64,000 nucleotides of DNA from Pontibacter kalidii (GCF_026278245.1 NZ_CP111079.1:3226501-3290500); one strand, 5' to 3'. Shown: positions 34,533 to 44,685, counted from the stretch's first letter. Notes: a model not told the origin generated them from the letters alone. Numbers and translations are program-made.

Positions 34533-36641
34533 ATGATATCATTGACAACTCGCTTTAAAATCATACTGTCGGTACTGGCCGTCATCCTCGTGACGGGCTC
34601 CTTCATACTCTATAAAAACGGCAACACACCTGAGGGTAAGAACGAGATCCTGATCAAAGCCTTGATGCAGGGCCTTAGCTCCGGCCACTACCAACCTGAA
34701 AAAGTAGACGACGCCTTCTCTAAGAAGGTATTTAAACTATACCTGGAGCGCCTGGATTACAACAAGAAGTTCCTGCTTGCCTCTGATGTGCAGCAGTTAC
34801 GAAAGTATGAAACAGCCATCGACGATGAGTTGCGTCAGGGTTCGTTCCAGTTCTTTGACTTGTCTGCCGATCTGATTGAGCAGCGCACCAAGGACTCTGA
34901 GGCCTACTACAAAGAGGTCCTGGCCAAGCCTTTTGACTTTTCCACGAACGAGCAGATTGAGCTGGACGGCGAGAAGCTGTCCTTTGCCAAAAGCAAGGAC
35001 GAACTGAAGGAAGCATGGCGCAAGCAGCTCAAGTACCAGACGCTGGTTCGCCTGGTAGATATGCAGAAGGAGCAGGAGAAGAAGCTGGAGAAAGACCCGA
35101 AGGCGGAGCAGAAATCTTTTGAAGCCCTGGAAAAAGAGGCTCGCGAGAAGGTAAAGAAAACCTACGACGACCTGTACCAGCGCCTGGCCAAGGTGAACCG
35201 TGAGGATCGCCGCGCCACTTATATCAATGCCGTTACCAACGTGTACGACCCGCACACGGGCTACTTCCCGCCGAAGGCCAAGGCTGATTTCGACATCAAC
35301 TTTACCGGCCGCCTGGAGGGCATAGGTGCCTCACTGCAGGAGAAGGACGGACAAATTAAGGTGATGGAGATCGTACCAGGCAGCCCCTCCTACCTGCAGG
35401 GCGAGCTGAAGCCAGGCGATGCCATCCAGAAAGTGGCTCAGGGCGCTGAAGACCCTGTGCTGATAGAAGGCATGCGCATTGACGATGCCATCCAGCTGAT
35501 CCGTGGCAAGAAAGGCACGGAGGTACGCCTGACAGTGAGAAAGCCGGACGGCTCGACCAAGGTTATCCCGATCATCCGCGACGTGATCGTGTTTGAGGAA
35601 ACCTATGCCCAGTCTGCCTTGATAGAGGATAAAGAAAAGATCGGCTACATCAAGCTGCCGGGCTTCTACGCCGACTTCGAAAATAAGAACGGCCGTTTCA
35701 GCGGTGCCGACGTGAAGAAGGAGATTGACAAGCTGAAGACTGCCGGCATGAAGGGACTTATACTTGACCTGCGCAATAACGGCGGAGGCTCCCTGGCTGA
35801 TGCCGTGGAAATGGCCGGCCTGTTCATCGAGCAGGGTCCGATCGTGCAGGTAAAGACAGCCTCCGGCAAAGCCGTAGTGCTCGACGACCGCGACACGCAG
35901 GTGCAGTATGGAGGCCCCCTGGTGATACTGGTGAACTCCAACAGTGCCTCGGCCTCTGAGATTCTGGCCGCCGCCATGCAGGACTACAAGCGCGCCGTGA
36001 TTGTGGGCAGCTCAACGTTTGGCAAAGGCACGGTGCAGCAGTTCTTTGAGCTAGATGAGGCCCTGCCGGCGCAGTTTAACCCCTACAAGCCATTTGGCGC
36101 CCTGAAGCTGACCACGCAGAAGTTCTACCGCATTAACGGCGGCACGACACAGCTGCGCGGGGTAGTGCCGGACGTTGTACTTCCGGATGCCTACGCTTAC
36201 CTGGAATTTGGGGAGAAGGAGCAGGATTTTGCCCTCCCGTTTGATGAGATCGCTCCGGCAAAGTATAAACCATGGAACAACGGCAAGCTGAACCTCTCGC
36301 AGGTAAAAGCCAGTAGCCAGCAGCGTGTAGCCCAGAACGAAAGCTTCGGCCTGATAAAGGAGAGCGCTGAGCGCCTGAAAAAGCAGTCTGACAACACGAC
36401 CCGTTCGCTGCAGCTGGAGAAGTACCTGGTAGAGGAGAAAAAGGCAGAAGCGGAGGCCAAGCGACTGGAAGAAGCGCAGAAAGAGGTGCCGGTGCTGAAC
36501 GTGAAGCGCCTGCAGCAGGACCTGCAGGCCCTCGGCGGCGACACCGCCAAGCTGGCCCGCAACAAAGAGTTTATGAAAGGCCTGAAGCAGGACGTATACG
36601 TGGAGGAGGCCGTGGCCATCATCCAGGAAGACCTGAAGTAA
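34533..36641 (+). CDS. Carboxy-terminal processing protease (Prc/Tsp-type, S41)
   Basis: The 702 residues include an N-terminal membrane anchor or signal (about 8-27), the long helical N-domain typical of Tsp/Prc, a PDZ domain (about 245-340, EGIGASLQEKDGQIKVMEIVPGSPS) and an S41 core. Catalytic Ser is in NSNSASASEILAAAM (near 474) and Lys in GSSTFGKGTVQ (near 499). The C-terminal helical part matches the long bacterial form. It degrades or trims periplasmic proteins from the C-terminus. An intrinsic terminator follows. Confidence 0.93.
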   Translation: MISLTTRFKIILSVLAVILVTGSFILYKNGNTPEGKNEILIKALMQGLSSGHYQPEKVDDAFSKKVFKLYLERLDYNKKFLLASDVQQLRKYETAIDDELRQGSFQFFDLSADLIEQRTKDSEAYYKEVLAKPFDFSTNEQIELDGEKLSFAKSKDELKEAWRKQLKYQTLVRLVDMQKEQEKKLEKDPKAEQKSFEALEKEAREKVKKTYDDLYQRLAKVNREDRRATYINAVTNVYDPHTGYFPPKAKADFDINFTGRLEGIGASLQEKDGQIKVMEIVPGSPSYLQGELKPGDAIQKVAQGAEDPVLIEGMRIDDAIQLIRGKKGTEVRLTVRKPDGSTKVIPIIRDVIVFEETYAQSALIEDKEKIGYIKLPGFYADFENKNGRFSGADVKKEIDKLKTAGMKGLILDLRNNGGGSLADAVEMAGLFIEQGPIVQVKTASGKAVVLDDRDTQVQYGGPLVILVNSNSASASEILAAAMQDYKRAVIVGSSTFGKGTVQQFFELDEALPAQFNPYKPFGALKLTTQKFYRINGGTTQLRGVVPDVVLPDAYAYLEFGEKEQDFALPFDEIAPAKYKPWNNGKLNLSQVKASSQQRVAQNESFGLIKESAERLKKQSDNTTRSLQLEKYLVEEKKAEAEAKRLEEAQKEVPVLNVKRLQQDLQALGGDTAKLARNKEFMKGLKQDVYVEEAVAIIQEDLK

Positions 36642-36662
36642 GCCAACACCCTGAGGAAGAGA

Positions 36663-36691
36663 AACGCCAGCTATGTGTAATAGCTGGCGTT
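36663..36691 (+). terminator. Terminator after the processing protease gene
   Basis: AACGCCAGCTA pairs with TAGCTGGCGTT over a 7-base loop, followed by a run of seven Ts. Confidence 0.85.
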
Positions 36692-36731
36692 TTTTTATAT
36701 CTTAAGTGCCCAAACATCAACACTGATAAAA

Positions 36732-38465
36732 ATGCACCTGAACGCCCCTAAAACAGCCCCGTTAAAAATATGGCTGCTGCTGCTGGCCCTGCTCCCTACC
36801 CTGCTAAGTGGCTGCGCCACCAAAACCACGAAAGAAGCGCCTGAGGCTGCGCGTGGCCTGATCACCGAGAAAGCCATGGTGGTATCGGCACACCCCGAGG
36901 CCTCCAGAGTAGGCATGGAAATCATGCAGAAGGGCGGCAACGCCTATGATGCCGCCATTGCCACACAGTTCGCCCTGGCCGTAGTGCACCCGGCGGCAGG
37001 CAACATTGGCGGCGGCGGCTTTATGGTGGCTCGAAGCAATTCCGGCGAGGTGGCCACGCTGGACTTCAGGGAGACAGCCCCGGCGGCAGCCACAGAGACC
37101 ATGTACCAGGACAGCCTAGGCAACGTGGTAGCTGGCCTGAGCACCGACGGCCACCTGGCAGCAGGCGTACCGGGCTCTGTGGATGGCATGGTGAAGATAC
37201 ACCAGAAGTATGGCTCACTGCCCTGGGCAGAGCTGGTGCAGCCCTCCGTAGACCTGGCCCGCCAAGGCGTGGTGTTAACGGAGAAAGAAGCCAGAGGCCT
37301 GAACAACACGCGTGATTCTTTCCTCAAAAACAACCAGCATCTCCCCTACCTGGTACGGGAGCAGGAATGGCAAGCCGGCGACACGCTGCGCCACCCGGAC
37401 CTGGCCCGCACCCTGGAGCGCATCCGTGATAAAGGCCGCGAAGGCTTCTACGCTGGCAAAACGGCTGACCTGCTGGTAAAAGAGATGCAGCGCGGCAACG
37501 GCATCATCTCGCATGAAGACCTGGCCCGTTATACTTCGGTGTGGCGCGAGCCCATCATCGGCGACTACAAAGGCTATAAAGTGATCTCAATGGGTCCTCC
37601 ATCCAGCGGGGGCCTGGCCCTGTCGCAGCTCCTCAAAATGGTGGAGCCTTACGATTTACGCCAATATGGTTGGCAAAGCACGGAGGCCATTCAGGTCATG
37701 ACAGAAGCGGAGCGCCGCGTATACGCCGACCGCGCTACTTATTTGGGAGATCCTGACTTTGTGGAAGTACCCATGGAAGAGCTGCTGGACGAGCAGTACC
37801 TGAAGAGCCGCATGAGCACCATGAGCCTGGCGCAGGCCACACCTTCGGCAGAGGTAAAGGCCGGTGAGCTGCCGGTTTTCGAAAGCGAAGAGACAACCCA
37901 CTTCAGCATTGTAGACCCTGCCGGCAACGCTGTCGCTGTGACCACTACCATAAACGGCAGCTATGGCTCCTATGTAGTGGTGGAAGGAGCCGGGTTTCTG
38001 CTCAATAACGAAATGGACGACTTCAGCGCCAAGCCAGGCGTACCGAACATGTTCGGCCTGATAGGTGGGAAAGCCAACTCCATACAGCCCAGCAAACGCA
38101 TGCTCAGCGCCATGACGCCCACCATATTGGAAAAAGATGGCAAACTGTTTATGGTAGTTGGTACACCGGGCGGCTCTACCATCATCACCTCTGTATTCCA
38201 GACCATCCTGAACGTGCTGGAGCACGACATGACGATGCAGCAGGCTGTGGCCGCCCCGCGCTTCCACCACCAGTGGCTGCCCGATGAGATTCAGCACACC
38301 GCCGATGCCATCCCTGCCCAGGTACGTACTGAGCTGCAAAACAAAGGCTATACATTGAAACAGCGCGGCCAATACGGCCGTGTAGACGCCATCCTGGTGC
38401 TGCCCGACGGCAGGCTGGAGGGCGGTGCCGACCCTCGCGGCGATGATGTTGCTGCCGGTTTCTAA
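36732..38465 (+). CDS. ggt: Gamma-glutamyltransferase lipoprotein
   Basis: The 577-residue precursor begins with a lipoprotein signal (LLSGCATK). The large-subunit part contains GGNAYDAAIATQFALAVVHPAAGNIGGGGFM and DFRETAPAA. Autocleavage should occur before Thr388 in ESEETTHFSIVD, giving the N-terminal nucleophile. SYGS and GGKANSIQPSKRMLSAMTPT lie in the small subunit, and GTPGGSTIITSVFQ follows. It hydrolyses or transfers the gamma-glutamyl group of glutathione at the cell surface. Its stop overlaps the converging membrane-protein gene by a few bases. Confidence 0.94.
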   Translation: MHLNAPKTAPLKIWLLLLALLPTLLSGCATKTTKEAPEAARGLITEKAMVVSAHPEASRVGMEIMQKGGNAYDAAIATQFALAVVHPAAGNIGGGGFMVARSNSGEVATLDFRETAPAAATETMYQDSLGNVVAGLSTDGHLAAGVPGSVDGMVKIHQKYGSLPWAELVQPSVDLARQGVVLTEKEARGLNNTRDSFLKNNQHLPYLVREQEWQAGDTLRHPDLARTLERIRDKGREGFYAGKTADLLVKEMQRGNGIISHEDLARYTSVWREPIIGDYKGYKVISMGPPSSGGLALSQLLKMVEPYDLRQYGWQSTEAIQVMTEAERRVYADRATYLGDPDFVEVPMEELLDEQYLKSRMSTMSLAQATPSAEVKAGELPVFESEETTHFSIVDPAGNAVAVTTTINGSYGSYVVVEGAGFLLNNEMDDFSAKPGVPNMFGLIGGKANSIQPSKRMLSAMTPTILEKDGKLFMVVGTPGGSTIITSVFQTILNVLEHDMTMQQAVAAPRFHHQWLPDEIQHTADAIPAQVRTELQNKGYTLKQRGQYGRVDAILVLPDGRLEGGADPRGDDVAAGF

Positions 38466-38869
38466 GCGATCATACTTTCGGCCTGCTTCCGCTTCTGAAT
38501 AAAGCCGGCCACATACACGCCCACAGCGGCCAGACCTGTTAAAGTCATAAGCCCGAATACGCTGGCCCTGCGCTGGCGTACTTCGGGCTTAAACTTTTGC
38601 CTCGCTTCTTCAGATGGGGCAATGGCCTTGGAGAAGAGCACTCCTGTCATTATGCTGAGAAGTGAGGTAACCCCTACCGCCGCATGCGCCACACTCCTGT
38701 CGCCGGACTTCATGCCAGAGCTAAGCAAGAACAACGCACTTCCCGCCAAGGGTGGAATGAGCGCCGTCTTCGGTCTGTTCTCATTGAGAAAGTAGCTTGT
38801 GAGCCCTGCGCCGATAAGCACGGCCGCGTGTGTGTTATTGGCTATGTCTGGTCTGTCTACGATGTTCAT
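38462..38869 (-). CDS. Small unknown membrane protein
   Basis: The 135-residue protein has about four hydrophobic segments (HAAVLIGAGLTSYFL, IPPLAGSALFLLSSGM, AAVGVTSLLSIMTGVLF, FGLMTLTGLAAVGVYVAGF) and a basic loop before the last. I do not recognise a family. It converges with ggt, sharing four bases at the stops. An AAGTATAA inverted pair lies directly upstream (38,873-38,892). Confidence 0.65.
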   Translation of the reverse strand: MNIVDRPDIANNTHAAVLIGAGLTSYFLNENRPKTALIPPLAGSALFLLSSGMKSGDRSVAHAAVGVTSLLSIMTGVLFSKAIAPSEEARQKFKPEVRQRRASVFGLMTLTGLAAVGVYVAGFIQKRKQAESMIA

Positions 38870-39368
38870 GGTAAGTATAAATTTTATACTTGGTTTACCG
38901 CCAACACGCCTGCTTGGTTATACTTTAGTCACATGTCTAAAAGCACGGTAGAAGCCGGCTTCTGCAGCAGGTGTGGATACAAGGCATAAAATTCCTCTCT
39001 CTTCCTACTTCTTTCTGCCTCACACTTCAGGCTACTCCTGGGCTCAAGTCCTGCCGCACGTCCTGCAAAACCTGGAAGGACCGGGAAGAGTTAGTTAACT
39101 TTCTCCTCAAGAATCCGCAAAGTATATTTGCTCGCTTTTTCAGAGGCCACACAATTGGGATAGTACAATTACTTACTCCTCCTTAAAACTTGCTTCAGCG
39201 GACTTTTTACAGCCCTTCCACTCTCCTGTAAAACCACGTTTATACTTTAGCAGATAATTTTTCAAATAACTTGACAACTATTTGATTATCAACTATATAA
39301 AAGCATTGTGCAACGTATTTTTCCCTGCTTTTATGCAACTGATACAGCCTCACGATTGTTTTATAAAC
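38870..39368. other. Gene-poor gap with motif pairs
   Basis: This 499-bp gap holds several AAGTATAA/TTATACTT motifs (near 38,873, 38,885, 38,919 and 39,240) and an 18-codon frame at 38,934-38,990 with a Cys-x-x-Cys pair, which is too short to call. From about 39,230 the sequence becomes AT-rich and probably contains the promoter of the next gene. I see no RNA gene. Confidence 0.4.
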
Positions 39369-40397
39369 ATGAAAGAGAGAGACGAAGACAAGGTGCTTTC
39401 CCTGTATCAGGAGGAAACACAAAACACGGATAAAGTATGGCAGAAATCCATACCTGCACAGGTGTTTCTGAACTACTTTTTTGCGATAAACTACCACATC
39501 CAGAACTCCGGAACCACGGCGCCAGGGCAGCTGCCCATACTGCAGGAGCAGAAGCCCGAGCTGAACGAGCAGGACCTGGAGGCGATAAAAAAACTTTTAC
39601 TGAACAGCTGGAGCACCGAGTACGCGCTGCGTGCCACCGCCGAGCTGGGCGACGAGGAGTATATGCGCAATGCCCTTCACTGGACTTTCCCGCAGGCTTA
39701 CTATGCGGTGTTTGCCGGCCTGCAGGCCTTTTTGTATACCCGTGGCCTGAAGACCAACAACGAAGCCTGGGTGCTGCGCGAGGCAGGGCGACTGGTGGTC
39801 AAGAACACGTATCCCCGGGCGATGGGCTTCTACGCCTCCGGCCATTACGACGATTTTAACGTTCACCGTTTGCCGCTGGCTTACTATAAGCCGGGTCTGC
39901 AGATTGCGGGCAAAGAGCTGGAGGCGCAGTCGCAGATAGGGCAGTTTTTGCGCACTACGCGCCGTCAGCGGGCCAAGGCAGTAAGGCAGCAGGTGCAAGC
40001 CAATGCGGCCACGGCTATACGCAGCAACAAAACCAGCGAAGTATTGCAGAAATTCGGCCCGCAGCACTGGCAGCAACTCACCTGGCGCATCGGCTACACC
40101 ACACTCTTCGACCTGATGGCGCGGCTACGAATATCCAGCACCCATCGCGAGATCGAGCGCTTTGTGCAGGCTGATATCGACTTTAAGCTGTTCCACGAGT
40201 CGCTGCTGCAGATCGTAAGCTACCTCAACGGCATACACGAGTGCTTTGTGGCGCAGGCCATCGGACTGCAGAAGTATGCCGAGTTTGTGCAGGAGCTGCC
40301 TAAGTACCTGCAGCGCTCTTTTGTGGAGACAAGGCTGGAGCAGCAGCTCAAACCACTGCTCGGCAACGAAGGCTACGAACTGGGCCAGGCGGCCTAA
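39369..40397 (+). CDS. Unknown helical protein, about 342 residues
   Basis: I choose ATG 39369 (MKERDEDKVLSLYQEE); earlier in-frame starts (TTG 39282, ATG 39333) lie in AT-rich DNA that looks like promoter. The protein is helical and soluble, with Trp-rich (NSWSTEYALR, NALHWTFPQAYYAVFAGLQAFLY) and basic (RTTRRQRAKAVRQQVQAN) stretches. I recognise no domain. It is transcribed alone and ends at an intrinsic terminator. Confidence 0.7.
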   Translation: MKERDEDKVLSLYQEETQNTDKVWQKSIPAQVFLNYFFAINYHIQNSGTTAPGQLPILQEQKPELNEQDLEAIKKLLLNSWSTEYALRATAELGDEEYMRNALHWTFPQAYYAVFAGLQAFLYTRGLKTNNEAWVLREAGRLVVKNTYPRAMGFYASGHYDDFNVHRLPLAYYKPGLQIAGKELEAQSQIGQFLRTTRRQRAKAVRQQVQANAATAIRSNKTSEVLQKFGPQHWQQLTWRIGYTTLFDLMARLRISSTHREIERFVQADIDFKLFHESLLQIVSYLNGIHECFVAQAIGLQKYAEFVQELPKYLQRSFVETRLEQQLKPLLGNEGYELGQAA

Positions 40398-40421
40398 GGT
40401 ATACCTTCTTTTTTTCTTTGG

Positions 40422-40449
40422 GCTCCTGCAGGTCTGTACTTGCAGGAGC
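40422..40449 (+). terminator. Terminator upstream of lysS
   Basis: GCTCCTGCA pairs with TGCAGGAGC over 10 bases, followed by TTTTCATTTC. Confidence 0.7.
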
Positions 40450-40611
40450 TTTTCATTTCAAGGTACACAAGCCTATGATTCTACGGACTTTATACGCCGG
40501 GACTGGCAACCAGCAGCCAATTTAACAATCAGCAATTAACCCTTTAAAAGCTGCCGATTATTTCCGAATTTTGCAGCTTGATCTGAACACATCACTTATC
40601 GTATAAATCGC

Positions 40612-42156
40612 ATGCAACTGAGCGAACAGGAACTACGCAGACGCCATGAGCGCGAAGAGCTGGAGAAAATGGGCATCAACCCTTATCCCTCTGAAACATT
40701 TGAAGTTACGGCTACGGCCAAGGAGATAAAGGAGAACTTCGATAAGGAGAAGAACAACTTCCAGGAAGTAACGCTTGCCGGTCGCCTGATGAGCCGCCGC
40801 ATCATGGGTAAAGCTTCGTTTGCCGAGTTGATGGACAGCACCGGGCGCATCCAGATCTACGTTTCCAGAGACGATATTGCCCCCGGCGAGAACAAGGACC
40901 TCTATAACACGGTGCTCAAGAAGATGCTCGACATCGGTGACTTTATCGGCATCAAGGGCTATGCCTTTGTAACGCAGGTAGGTGAGATATCGGTACACGT
41001 GACCGAGTTGAAGGTGCTTTCCAAGTCACTGCGCCCGCTACCGATCGTGAAGCGCGAGATTGACGAGAACGGCAACGAGATCGTGCACGACGGCTTTACG
41101 GACCCCGAGCTGCGCTACCGCCAGCGCTACGTGGACCTGATCGTGAACCCGCACGTGCGCGAGACTTTCAAGAAGCGTACGCAGCTGGTAAACACCATGC
41201 GCAGCTTCCTCTCCGAGAAAGGCTACCTGGAGGTGGAAACACCTATCCTGCAGCCTATCCATGGTGGTGCGGCGGCTCGTCCGTTTAAAACGCACCACAA
41301 CACCCTGGACATGACGCTGTACCTGCGCATTGCCAACGAGTTATACTTAAAGCGCCTGATCGTGGGTGGCTTCGACGGCGTGTTTGAGTTTGCCAAGGAC
41401 TTCCGCAACGAGGGCATGAGCCGCTTCCACAACCCTGAGTTTACCGTAATGGAGCTCTATGTCACTTACAAGGATTACAACTGGATGATGGAGCTGGTGG
41501 AGGAGATGGTGGAGAAAGTAGCCTTGGCCCTGCATGGCACCACAGAAGTGAAAGTAGGCGACAACGTGATTAATTTTGCCCGCCCCTGGAAGCGCTATAC
41601 CATGTTCGAGGCCATCGAGCACTTCACCAAGATCGATATCTCCAACATGGAAGAGGCGGACCTGCGCCAGACAGCCGAAAAGCTGGGCATCCATACCGAC
41701 CCAACCATGGGCAAAGCCAAGCTCATAGACGAGATTTTCGGCGAGACCTCGGAGCCCTACCTGATCCAGCCGACCTTCATCACGGATTACCCTGTGGAGA
41801 TGAGCCCGCTGGCCAAGAAGCACCGCAGCAAGCCAGGTCTGGTGGAGCGTTTTGAGGCGATCTGCAATGGCAAGGAGATCTGCAACGCCTTCTCTGAGCT
41901 GAACGACCCGATTGACCAGCGTGCCCGCTTTGAGGAGCAGTTGGAGCTGGCCCGTCGCGGCGATGTGGAGGCTATGGCCCTGGACGAGGACTTCCTGCGC
42001 GCCCTGGAGTACGGCATGCCGCCAACAGCCGGTCTGGGTGTGGGTATCGATCGCCTGAGCATGATCATGACCAACTCCCAGTCAATTCAGGATGTGCTGT
42101 TCTTCCCGCAGATGAAGCCCGAGAAACAAGAGAAGAAAGAGGAAGAGAAAAAGTAA
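40612..42156 (+). CDS. lysS: Lysyl-tRNA synthetase, class II
   Basis: The 514 residues show the N-terminal OB-fold ([24 protein letters not shown]) and class II catalytic core. Motif 1 lies near [15 protein letters not shown], motif 2 near [24 protein letters not shown], and motif 3 near [13 protein letters not shown]. It charges tRNA-Lys. The C-terminus has a short charged tail of Glu and Lys. A strong bidirectional terminator follows. Confidence 0.96.
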   Translation: MQLSEQELRRRHEREELEKMGINPYPSETFEVTATAKEIKENFDKEKNNFQEVTLAGRLMSRRIMGKASFAELMDSTGRIQIYVSRDDIAPGENKDLYNTVLKKMLDIGDFIGIKGYAFVTQVGEISVHVTELKVLSKSLRPLPIVKREIDENGNEIVHDGFTDPELRYRQRYVDLIVNPHVRETFKKRTQLVNTMRSFLSEKGYLEVETPILQPIHGGAAARPFKTHHNTLDMTLYLRIANELYLKRLIVGGFDGVFEFAKDFRNEGMSRFHNPEFTVMELYVTYKDYNWMMELVEEMVEKVALALHGTTEVKVGDNVINFARPWKRYTMFEAIEHFTKIDISNMEEADLRQTAEKLGIHTDPTMGKAKLIDEIFGETSEPYLIQPTFITDYPVEMSPLAKKHRSKPGLVERFEAICNGKEICNAFSELNDPIDQRARFEEQLELARRGDVEAMALDEDFLRALEYGMPPTAGLGVGIDRLSMIMTNSQSIQDVLFFPQMKPEKQEKKEEEKK

Positions 42157-42180
42157 TTTTTAGGAAATACCCAATAAAAA

Positions 42181-42212
42181 AACCGGCCTGCTAAAGTATA
42201 GCAGGCCGGTTT
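42181..42212. terminator. Bidirectional terminator between lysS and YtxH gene 1
   Basis: AACCGGCCTGCTA pairs with TAGCAGGCCGGTT. The 5-base loop is part of an AAGTATA motif, and a second TTATACTT follows the stem. A-rich and T-rich flanks suit both directions. Confidence 0.8.
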
Positions 42213-42230
42213 TCTTTTATACTTCCATCC

Positions 42231-42680
42231 TTAAACAGTGGGAGAATTCCTGGCGGTGTCGGTCATGTTCCGGTTCTCCTGGTCATCCCACTTGCCTGGG
42301 TCGGTATACGGGCTCTTCTTTACGTTGCCCGATGCCTGGCTGTCAGACTTGCCGGTCTTTATCTTGCTAGTCCAATCACTGACTTTGCCTCTGGTGCTGC
42401 TGTAGCCTTTGTTTACCTGGCTGCCCAGCTTAGAAGCCTGGTCAGTCACCTTTCTGCGCATCACAGTACCCTTATCGGGGGCAAGCAGCACGCCTGCCAG
42501 CGCGCCTGCAGCAGCTCCGGCGAGCAAGCCTAACGCCAGGGCGCCGCCCCCGCCACTGCTGCTTTTGCCTTTATATGCCTTATGTTCGATGCCGTGCTGC
42601 CTGATCTGGCGCACAGACTCATGCGTGCTGTAATTCGACTTATTCTCTCCAAGCGATCGGCATTCCATATGAGTTCTCAT
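42231..42680 (-). CDS. YtxH-domain protein (1 of 3)
   Basis: The 149-residue protein has a polar N-terminus, a glycine-rich membrane helix (GGGALALGLLAGAAAGALAGVLLAPDKG, about 45-72) and a long basic, Ser/Lys-rich tail. The LLAPDKGTVMRRKV junction is the YtxH signature. YtxH proteins are small membrane-anchored stress proteins without known biochemical role. An alternative start ATG lies four codons in. Confidence 0.8.
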   Translation of the reverse strand: MRTHMECRSLGENKSNYSTHESVRQIRQHGIEHKAYKGKSSSGGGGALALGLLAGAAAGALAGVLLAPDKGTVMRRKVTDQASKLGSQVNKGYSSTRGKVSDWTSKIKTGKSDSQASGNVKKSPYTDPGKWDDQENRNMTDTARNSPTV

Positions 42681-42913
42681 AGTTTGGTTCTGGTTTAAAT
42701 TGGTACATAAAAGCCTTCTAACGAAGGCACAACTATTATGATTATAACGGGAGCAAGCGCTTTAGGTTAACAAAGCGGCCTTTAAAACAAAAGCGCCTGC
42801 CCCAGATCAGGGCAGGCGCATCCGCGGGTGCCACCAACAGCCTCCTCAGCGAGTTGCGGCTCAGGGCCACCTCTCAGGCAGTAGTGTCACCTCGAAAAAA
42901 TATTTGTCTTGGC

Positions 42914-43288
42914 TTAAGCGTTGCCGCCTCTGTTGCCCGTGGCCGATGATCCGCCGCCAGAGCTAGATCCACCAGATGTTGAACTGCCACCTGAGGTTGA
43001 TCCGCCTGTCGCTGAAGAGCCCGAAGAGCCCGCACCACCAGTGTTGCCACCTTTGTTGCCGCTGTCGCCACCCGAGGACTTGCCAAAGGTGTCACCGCTC
43101 ATCTTCTTGATTTCCTCAAGGCCGTCCTGCAGGTTTTTCTCCAGGTCTTTGCTCATCTTGCCAGCCCATTTTTTTATGCTGGTACGGGTAACCTCGCCTG
43201 TGTCAGGAGCCATCAGCAAACCTGCTATCACACCTGCACTGGCACCAGCCAGCATCGCCAGCAAAACTTTTCCGCTATTGTCTTTCAT
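42914..43288 (-). CDS. YtxH-domain protein with Gly/Ser-repeat tail (2 of 3)
   Basis: The 124 residues comprise a YtxH helix (LLAMLAGASAGVIAGLLMAPDTGEVTR, about 8-34), a short amphipathic helix and then about 55 residues of Gly, Ser and Thr repeats (GGSTSGGSSTSGGSSSGGG). The tail is low-complexity and probably disordered. Gene order and shared helix suggest old duplication with the flanking YtxH genes. Confidence 0.8.
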   Translation of the reverse strand: MKDNSGKVLLAMLAGASAGVIAGLLMAPDTGEVTRTSIKKWAGKMSKDLEKNLQDGLEEIKKMSGDTFGKSSGGDSGNKGGNTGGAGSSGSSATGGSTSGGSSTSGGSSSGGGSSATGNRGGNA

Positions 43289-43434
43289 AGTCGTTTTTCT
43301 GTTTTATACTTATTGATTTAATTCTGTGCCTTAATAACGGTCAAACTAACATTAAGTTATACCTATACTAAAAGATACTATTATAGTTGCCCGTAACGCA
43401 TAAAATATATCAGAGCAAGCCGTTACGCCTTACC

Positions 43435-43863
43435 TTACCACTTAAAGTTCAGGTCCGAGAGCATGCGTTGGATCTCGTCTCTTGTTTTCCCGATCCGGGT
43501 TTGCAGGCGGTCCAACAGCTCGTGCTCCTGCCCTTTTTCGTACGTCAGGTCTTCCTCGGTAAGTTCATCATAGTTCTGGCGCAGCTGCCGCTTCACATCA
43601 TCCCAAGAGCCGTGCATCACCAGGTCGTAGTCTTCCTGCGGCGGGGTTCCGGCGTTATGGCTGCGCTTGGTTTTAAGCCCACTCGTCCAGCGCTTCACGC
43701 TGCTGTTCACTTCGTCGCTGGCGCGGTTTAGCTGGCGCATTACTTCTTCCCTGGCATCGCGGCCTGTTTTGGGCGCTAACAGCACCCCTGCGGCTACCCC
43801 TACACCGATACCGGCAAGCGTGGCAATCAATATCTTATCACTGTCTTTGTTGATCTGGTTCAT
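43435..43863 (-). CDS. YtxH helix fused to CsbD-like domain (3 of 3)
   Basis: Residues 8-40 form the YtxH helix (ILIATLAGIGVGVAAGVLLAPKTGRD). Residues 85-142 read HGSWDDVKRQLRQNYDELTEEDLTYEKG and ELLDRLQTRIGKTRDEIQRML, closely following the CsbD pattern (WxxVKxxLxxxYxxLTxxDL, then a repeated helix). CsbD is usually a separate small general-stress protein. The two parts are joined by a basic linker. An expected promoter lies in the gap to the Kazal gene. Confidence 0.8.
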   Translation of the reverse strand: MNQINKDSDKILIATLAGIGVGVAAGVLLAPKTGRDAREEVMRQLNRASDEVNSSVKRWTSGLKTKRSHNAGTPPQEDYDLVMHGSWDDVKRQLRQNYDELTEEDLTYEKGQEHELLDRLQTRIGKTRDEIQRMLSDLNFKW

Positions 43864-44046
43864 AGTTTTATGTTATCTGTTGATTTTAGAAGTAGAAGGT
43901 TCAAACAGGTTGTTCCGGAAGACAGGCTTAATCTGTTCTAATTTCTATATTTTTGTACTTGCAGATACATACGGGCAGCGGCCTTACAGGTTAATTTCGG
44001 CATGTGTTTCTATTATATACGTAGATAATTTTAACAACTCTAAACT

Positions 44047-44289
44047 ATGAAAAAAGTAATTGCGATCTCCATTTTCACGTTCGCGGGCATGGCCTCCTGC
44101 GTAAACAACAACGCTGCGACTCAGGCCACCACCTGCATCGACCCAGCCAAGATAAACCCTGATGCCATTTGCACCATGCAGTACGAGCCTGTGTGCGGCT
44201 GCGATGGCAAAACCTACAGCAACCCTTGCGTGGCCGATAATGCCGGCGTTACCTCCTACACCAAAGGCGCCTGCGAGGACAAGCAGTAA
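44047..44289 (+). CDS. Kazal-type protease inhibitor lipoprotein
   Basis: The 80-residue precursor has a lipoprotein signal (AGMASC) and one Kazal domain with six cysteines. [20 protein letters not shown] and TSYTKGAC give the standard spacing. Such exported inhibitors may protect surface proteins from serine proteases. The gene is transcribed alone and is followed closely by the cupin gene. Confidence 0.92.
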   Translation: MKKVIAISIFTFAGMASCVNNNAATQATTCIDPAKINPDAICTMQYEPVCGCDGKTYSNPCVADNAGVTSYTKGACEDKQ

Positions 44290-44313
44290 GTTTATACTTT
44301 AACAGCACGAGAG

Positions 44314-44685
44314 ATGAGCCAGAAGAAATATTTTAAGCAGACCAAGCCGTTCCGGGTGCCTACCACCGACGGCAAGCTGATAGAGGAGCATTTCGGCAAT
44401 GCCTCCACGCACACCAGCGCCTTCAGCGTAGCGCACATGGTGGCGCCACCGCATTGGGGCGAGCCGCACCAGACACCGGAGTTCGACGAGATCACGATCG
44501 TGACACGCGGCAAGAAACTCATCGAAATCGATGGCGAGGAGGTAGAGGTGAACGCCGGCGAATCCATACTTATCAAAGCGGGTGCCCGCATCCGCTACGC
44601 CAACCCCTACGACCATGAGACCGAGTACTGGTCCATCTGCATCCCCGCCTTCGATTTTACCGCTGTGCACCGGGAGGAGGAGTAA
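44314..44685 (+). CDS. Small cupin protein
   Basis: The 123-residue single-domain cupin has motif 1 around HWGEPHQTPEFDEITIVTRGK (metal-binding His/Glu candidates) and motif 2 around NAGESILIKAGARIRYANP. It lacks a signal peptide and other domains, so the substrate cannot be read from the sequence. It starts 25 bases after the Kazal gene and may share its transcript. Confidence 0.88.
   Translation: MSQKKYFKQTKPFRVPTTDGKLIEEHFGNASTHTSAFSVAHMVAPPHWGEPHQTPEFDEITIVTRGKKLIEIDGEEVEVNAGESILIKAGARIRYANPYDHETEYWSICIPAFDFTAVHREEE

Noticed and set aside
38934..38990. An 18-codon frame with a Cys-x-x-Cys pair
   Set aside because: Too short and without supporting context; two cysteines are not enough evidence for a zinc ribbon.
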